This document shows positions 58,914-64,000 of a DNA stretch of 64,000 nucleotides, in pieces. Position 1 is the first letter of the stretch; every line of letters starts with the position of its first letter. The position numbers were made by a program, and so were the translations under genes. Origin of the DNA: Sipunculus nudus (Eukaryota; Annelida; Sipuncula; Golfingiida; Sipunculidae); NCBI GenBank assembly GCA_026874595.1, contig CM049306.1, forward strand, positions 97,643,642 through 97,707,641, given 5' to 3'. The notes below the pieces were generated by a model. It ran no database searches. It had not been told where the DNA came from and worked only from the letters and a program-made list of their open reading frames with translations.

Positions 58914-59930
58914 AGTGAAACCACCTATAACCAAAGGGCTTTTTGGTGAACAAACAAAATTGTCATACTTCTCAAATACTCATGCCAAATATATTATAAC
59001 AGCCATCTTTGTGCCAAAGATAGGTACATTTCTATGTGTACATTAATATTCTCTGATGCAGACAGAACACAATATAAATCAGCAAATAAATAGTCTTATT
59101 GGTCATTAAATTTGAAGGAATACATGTGAGTAATTCTTCTCAGGACTGATGTCTTTGTATACATGGACACTTCTGATGCATACAAATAAATCTTCTGTAA
59201 TCTTAGTGTTGAATCACATTCTTCTGAATATGTGAACTTTTAAACACTTACCGGTAAGTTCAAGTAGCTGTGACTCAATAATATGGCTAGCATGCATTGT
59301 GTATTATCCCTTCACTGAAAAGTTCAGTATTTCTGAATAAGGAAATACCAGTATTTCTGAATGAGAAAAAGCTGCTAGTAAGACAATGGATAACTAAATA
59401 CATTCGATCAGCATTGAGTAAATCCTTAGGCTGTATTAATTTCCATGTCTGCATGTGTATGTATGTATGTGAACATATACAAAAGTTTTTATGAATCCAT
59501 GTTTGTATATATTGTATGTGTGTACCTGAACTAGCATGAGAGAAAAATACTCCAGTAACTCTATCAGGTTTCCCTCCAAAAAGATGCTGGACAGATATCC
59601 TTTTACCAGTTCGTAATAGCTTAGTCCAAACTGATCCAATTCAAGAAAATTCCTCACATGGTAATTTTCATGCATATATACACACATACACATATGTTCA
59701 GACTGAATAAGTGTTAACAGGTGTCTTCTTAGGCAAGTGTTAATGAATTCAAAGTTGAAATATGAGCAGGCAGCTGCTCAAAAGTCCTGAGCATCTAGAT
59801 GGAAGGGCTGGGAGACACAAACTTTTTATTTAGGTCACCTGATCCTGTAATGTTTAACTAATTAGGTAACAGTAGCTGTGTCTTTCACACCTGTATCTGT
59901 TTCTGCAGGAATTAATGTACATTAAACTAA
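58914..59930. other. AT-rich sequence, no gene seen
   Basis: Degenerate TATG/TGTG-rich stretches at 59440-59530 and 59670-59700, and otherwise short ORFs only. Confidence 0.5.
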
Positions 59931-59932
59931 CA

Positions 59933-60460
59933 ACATGGCCTACAGGCCTAATGCAAACCTGTGCAATGGGATATACAACAGGTATAACGCTTCTATGCTG
60001 GACCATTACTTTTCACGTACATGTGTGACATGTATATGTACAATGCAAGTACCAAACATTTTGAACCTGAGTATAAGCAACAATTACACAAAGGGCACTC
60101 CTGAAATATGTATGCTTATTTTGCCAAATGACTAAGTTCAACTTCCTGTAAGTCAGCCAAAAAAGACTGAACTGGAACCATTTGATCAAACTTGAAGAGG
60201 ATTGTTCCTTGGATCATTTCTGTAAAATATTTGTACAATATGGCTGGACAGTTTCAGAGAGGAAGATTTTAAAAGTTTTTTTAAAGCTTTTTCCTATAAA
60301 ACCTAAATGAATGCAGGTAGCAAAAAGTAAGTAAAATCTAATAGTTTTTTAGATGACTGAATTTTTTTGCATAAAATCTGGTCATGCTAGCTCCTGCTGT
60401 TTTCTAGATAGTAAAGTTTAATGTACGGATTATGCCACACAACTGCATAAGCTCACTAAC
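59933..60460 (+). mobile_element. Family E element, 59.9 kb
   Basis: The 5' end ACATGGCCTACAGGCCTAAT is followed by AAACCTGTGCAATGG (59955-59969), which is inversely related to the 3' end of the copy at 17968-17990. Internal GTAAGTCAGCCAAAA, TGGCTGGACAGTTTCAGAG and GCTAGCTCCTGCTGTTTTC match the other E copies. The right end is degenerate. Confidence 0.55.
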
Positions 60461-60464
60461 AAAA

Positions 60465-61305
60465 GAACCCCACCAGCAGAGGAGGAAACATTGTTAAACT
60501 AAAACACTACATCTGAAGTGACATGTGGTGGAAATAAATTACTCTGCTGGGTACTCTGACGAAATATTTTATGTAATCTGAGTTTCATATTTAGAGAATC
60601 CTCCTTGTATCCCAAGCATGGAACCAACAGTCATCATTCAATACAGGTGAACCAGACATGAAGAAGATATGGTGTCAAAATGTAACAGGATCCAGGTGCA
60701 ACTAGTTCTAACATACATTACAGGGCTAGATCAATGTATCAATGTACGTTGGTACCATTCTATATGTTACACTGATATGATCTGATATAGTTTTATATGC
60801 AGTATTGTGGTATCAAAGAGACATCCTGACTATTAACAGTATGATTACTTTTTTAAGTATGTGATAAAGTCTTAAATCTGTACATGACTCTTCAACCAGA
60901 TGAGCAACAAAAGGAAAATAAAAGGTCTGATGTCTGCTATTATTTCTCAAGGTAAGTAAGAAAATGTGGTTGTGATCACACAGCATGTACATTATATAGA
61001 ATATTTGTTTCTAGTAAAATACTGCTTATGTTTTATTTGTATCATACAAATGGATAAAATTATAAATTTACATGAAACACTTACTTTTCAATTATCATTA
61101 TACTCTTAATTTCTTTTATTCAAGAAACTGATCCACATGGAAATATTTTTATATGCTGTTTATAAATTTATGCATGTTTCAAAATGATCAGTAATCTTCA
61201 CTGAAACTTTAACTGTGGATAATTTTGTTGTTCAGATAGAATGAACAGCTAAGAAACAGCACCCTGAAATGATTATTTTGATAATTAATACAGTTTACAT
61301 CTAAC
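60465..61305. other. AT-rich sequence, no gene seen
   Basis: No supported feature. Confidence 0.5.
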
Positions 61306-61308
61306 TAG

Positions 61309-61324
61309 AAGAGAGAGAAAGTGT

Positions 61325-61362
<38 letters not shown>

Positions 61363-61383
61363 AAGAGAGAATAAGAGAGAGAA
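61309..61383. repeat. (GA)n-rich microsatellite
   Basis: About 75 bp of GA repeats with GTGT, GAAA and AATA interruptions. Confidence 0.95.
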
Positions 61384-64000
61384 CAAAATGAGAATTACAG
61401 AATAAATAATTACAGGTAATGGAGTAACGGTCTTTTATCCTTGGCTTTACTTTAATCATCAAGTTGCCTCACATGTGGTCTTAAGTTTCACTGAGGGGAA
61501 GTTTACACAGAACTGAAACCACCCCATCTCCTGCTGTTTGTAAAATAAATAACAGTTTCAGGGGCTGAGTCTAGCCCAGGAATCAGAGCTGCAGGTGACA
61601 AAGGTGGCAGGACCTTTGAGCGCTGTTGTCTACGAAGCACCACTACTGGCAGTGCAGCATCCTGTCAGGTACCAGCAACCAGAGAATGACAGAACCCAAA
61701 CATAATCCCTTGATCTATACACTTTAATGTTCTTTTGCAGCTGTGGTAGTCATGTGAATGCTTGTTTACACTCTGTGCTGCATCAAACAATATGCAAAGG
61801 TGATGAAGACCTGCAGTGCTGTGACACAGGATGCAGGAGCCAATACTAAAAGTTCAACTCTGATTCCTGTCTTTGTAACAACGCAAAATAGTTGGTCACA
61901 AGGCTTCCCTGGAAAACTATACACTGCCCCAAGCACATTTCCTTTTCCACTCACAAAGCCTGGCTTCCAGCAATAGTTTTATTGTATTGAGTGTTTATGT
62001 GCTTGAGGAGTGGTTTTACATTCAGGATCAGGTAGAGCCACCCTCTTTGGCCTTTGGGCACATTCTGTGCAGCTGTAAAACTAATTGATAACAGTATTGA
62101 TATTTTCTCCTGGCTACATAGCATGATACATACAGAACCCTTAGGTTAAAGTACACTGAAGAAGATGAAATACTTGTGTCAGCTTCAGTAACACTTTGAT
62201 TTATGGGAGCCTATGATTTGTGATACCACCATCATGAATTATAGCAGCCCTACTGCCATGACCTAATACTGGTGGAACTAAATGCTGTGACCTAGTGGCA
62301 CATCAATTCTTCAATTTTGCAAAGACTAGTTCTCGATCTCTAATTTCCAAGTAAGAACTAATGAAAACTAGTGTATTCTATAACTTAGAAGCTGTTTTAA
62401 TGATTTTTCAGGGATCTGAACATCAACATATTTCTCCCCTGTGAATATTTAACTGTAAAAAGTACAAATCTCAGCTAAAAAATTCATATTTTAATTATAT
62501 ATATATAAAATGCTTAAATATTAATTATTATTCTTGAAAAACATATTGGTTTTTATCAAACTTGCATTTAATTATTATAATCTACATTTAGAATATTGTA
62601 ATCTTTTCATATATGTGCATGAGTAGCCTGATAGTACTCTATTTGATATTATCACTTGATCCTGAATGAGCTATGGCCCAATGCACTATGTTTTTGTATA
62701 ACTTAACTGGTTCTTTGAATGCAACTGTAAATCAGCATCTTAACTGCATGTAGTTTGATCAGTGTTTCAGAGCAACAAGCCTGTATGATTATCTTAATTA
62801 TACATTGTTTTACAACATTTTGCATTAAGCTGTTCATTAAGAAGAACAAGATTGTTTGTAGCTGAAGTTAACACTACTCTGCAAGGTTCAATTCTGCAGC
62901 AAAGACCTTTCAGACAGAAGTGCTGTGGCAGAAAGAAAACTTTCCATCGGTATCTTAAAAAAAGATTCTCAGAATTGCAGGGAGTCAGTGTAACTGTGAG
63001 AATATTGGTATGACATGTTCCCAGTGTGATACACTGGTGAAGAGTCCATCTGCATCATTCAGAGGTACAAGTAGTTTGTACACAGACTACTCAGAAGTTA
63101 AATAGTGCAGACCATAGTTGTAGTCTAGACAGGACAATGCTGGGGAATTAATCATCTTTGCACCTGTGTCAGGTGATGTTTAACCTTCCACATACACCTG
63201 TTGTTACAATATATTGCTCTTTATTAAAGCATTTAATTAACAATATAATGACAAAAAATCATAGGTAATAAAAGACTGATGCTCTCTAGTTTACTGATTA
63301 TAAATAAATTATTAATTACAATTAAATATTAAAAATGACTAAATCACATATGGCAATAAAAACAAATTGTCATTTTATACTAACCTTCTGTCTGTAGTCT
63401 GATCATTTACAATTTTGCATATGCTAATAAATAAGTAGAAGCAGTTGTCTACAGGCATTAAGCTCTAATTGGTAGTATTGGAGACATATACTATGTCACA
63501 CATTGGATTTTTTACAGAGAGACAGACTAAAAAAGCTATTCAATATATCTCCTCGGTTTCTGAAGACACCCAGGGGACATATCTGTCACATCAGCTGAAA
63601 CTTCATTCATCTCATGGTTGAAGAGTATTTGTTTCATACTAAGGTTTCAGTCAAAACTGACAAATTTGTCAAAATCAGAAAATCAAATATTCAAACTTGA
63701 CCTAAAGAAAATTAATCTGTTGAAATATCGGTAAGATACTTCAGTCATATTTGGAATGGAAGTGGATTTAAATGTTGATAATTGTAAGATTAGTTAATTC
63801 ACTGATCAAGTGGTCTTTGTCGTCACCTCTGAAATATATCTATTTGTTAGTTGGTACTACAGTATTACAGGTATTAACTAAAGTACTACAGGTATTAAGT
63901 ATTATGTTTTCTGCTAGACCTGCATCAAAATGGTACATATAAACAAAACCATGTGAAACACTAAAGCAGGTAGGTGTCTCAGTGAACCTTTTCATAAGAA
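61384..64000. other. AT-rich sequence, no gene seen
   Basis: Overlapping 60-72-codon frames on both strands at 61758-61976 lack recognised motifs. A short (AT)n lies at about 62493, and an imperfect TACTACAGGTATTAA tandem at 63853-63903. Confidence 0.5.

Overview
The window looks like non-coding, AT-rich nuclear DNA of an animal, most likely a bivalve mollusc or a close lophotrochozoan relative. There are no long open reading frames, no operon layout, no rRNA or tRNA that I can recognise, and no recognisable transposase, reverse transcriptase or Rep/helicase ORF. The dominant content is interspersed repeats with GGAC-type tetranucleotide microsatellites, internal tandem cores and terminal hairpins. 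This style resembles bivalve 'pearl' elements and the Helentron-associated non-autonomous elements (HINE / DINE-1-like) from my general knowledge. No gene could be named. The window may be intergenic or inside large introns.

Family labels A to F are mine. Family A (about 2.6 kb) has three copies at 4430-7046, 20721-25240 and 53895-56488. Family B has copies at 10707-12486 and 21575-23445, the second sitting inside the second A copy. Family C is nested inside both B copies (10909-11925 and 21961-22636). Family D has copies at 156-1338 and 42150-43844. Family E is degenerate, at about 16950-17990, 40866-41290 and 59933-60460. Family F has two 3' ends at about 12750-12946 and 39330-40135. Families A to D share one plan: a short 5' motif that reappears inverted as an arm of a 3' terminal hairpin, then a short A-rich tail. 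E has a comparable inverted pair of termini, and both F ends show the hairpin. In A, B, C and F tracts of GGAC-like repeats lie just before the hairpin or close to it. All copies run in the same direction.

Other layers are: simple tandem arrays (45-bp units at 32836-33090, 29-31-bp units at 36964-37250, a 95-bp duplication at 30376-30562); two miniature inverted-repeat elements (49016-49390, pogo-like, and 58485-58913); a perfect 16-bp inverted repeat at 39813-39866; a symmetrical arrangement of direct and inverted repeats around the second D copy (41676-45326); and a diverged tandem triplication at 52984-56830 interrupted by the third A copy. That triplication holds the only weak hint of coding sequence.

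The most informative observation is that the window holds its own empty and filled target sites: B inserted in A, and C inserted in B. Both are consistent with insertion inside a run of A without a clear target duplication. The rest of the window (about 7.1-10.7, 13-16.9, 18-20.3, 26-32.8, 33-36.9, 37.2-39.3, 45.3-49, 49.4-53, 56.8-58.5 and 60.5-64 kb) is AT-rich sequence in which I can support no gene.
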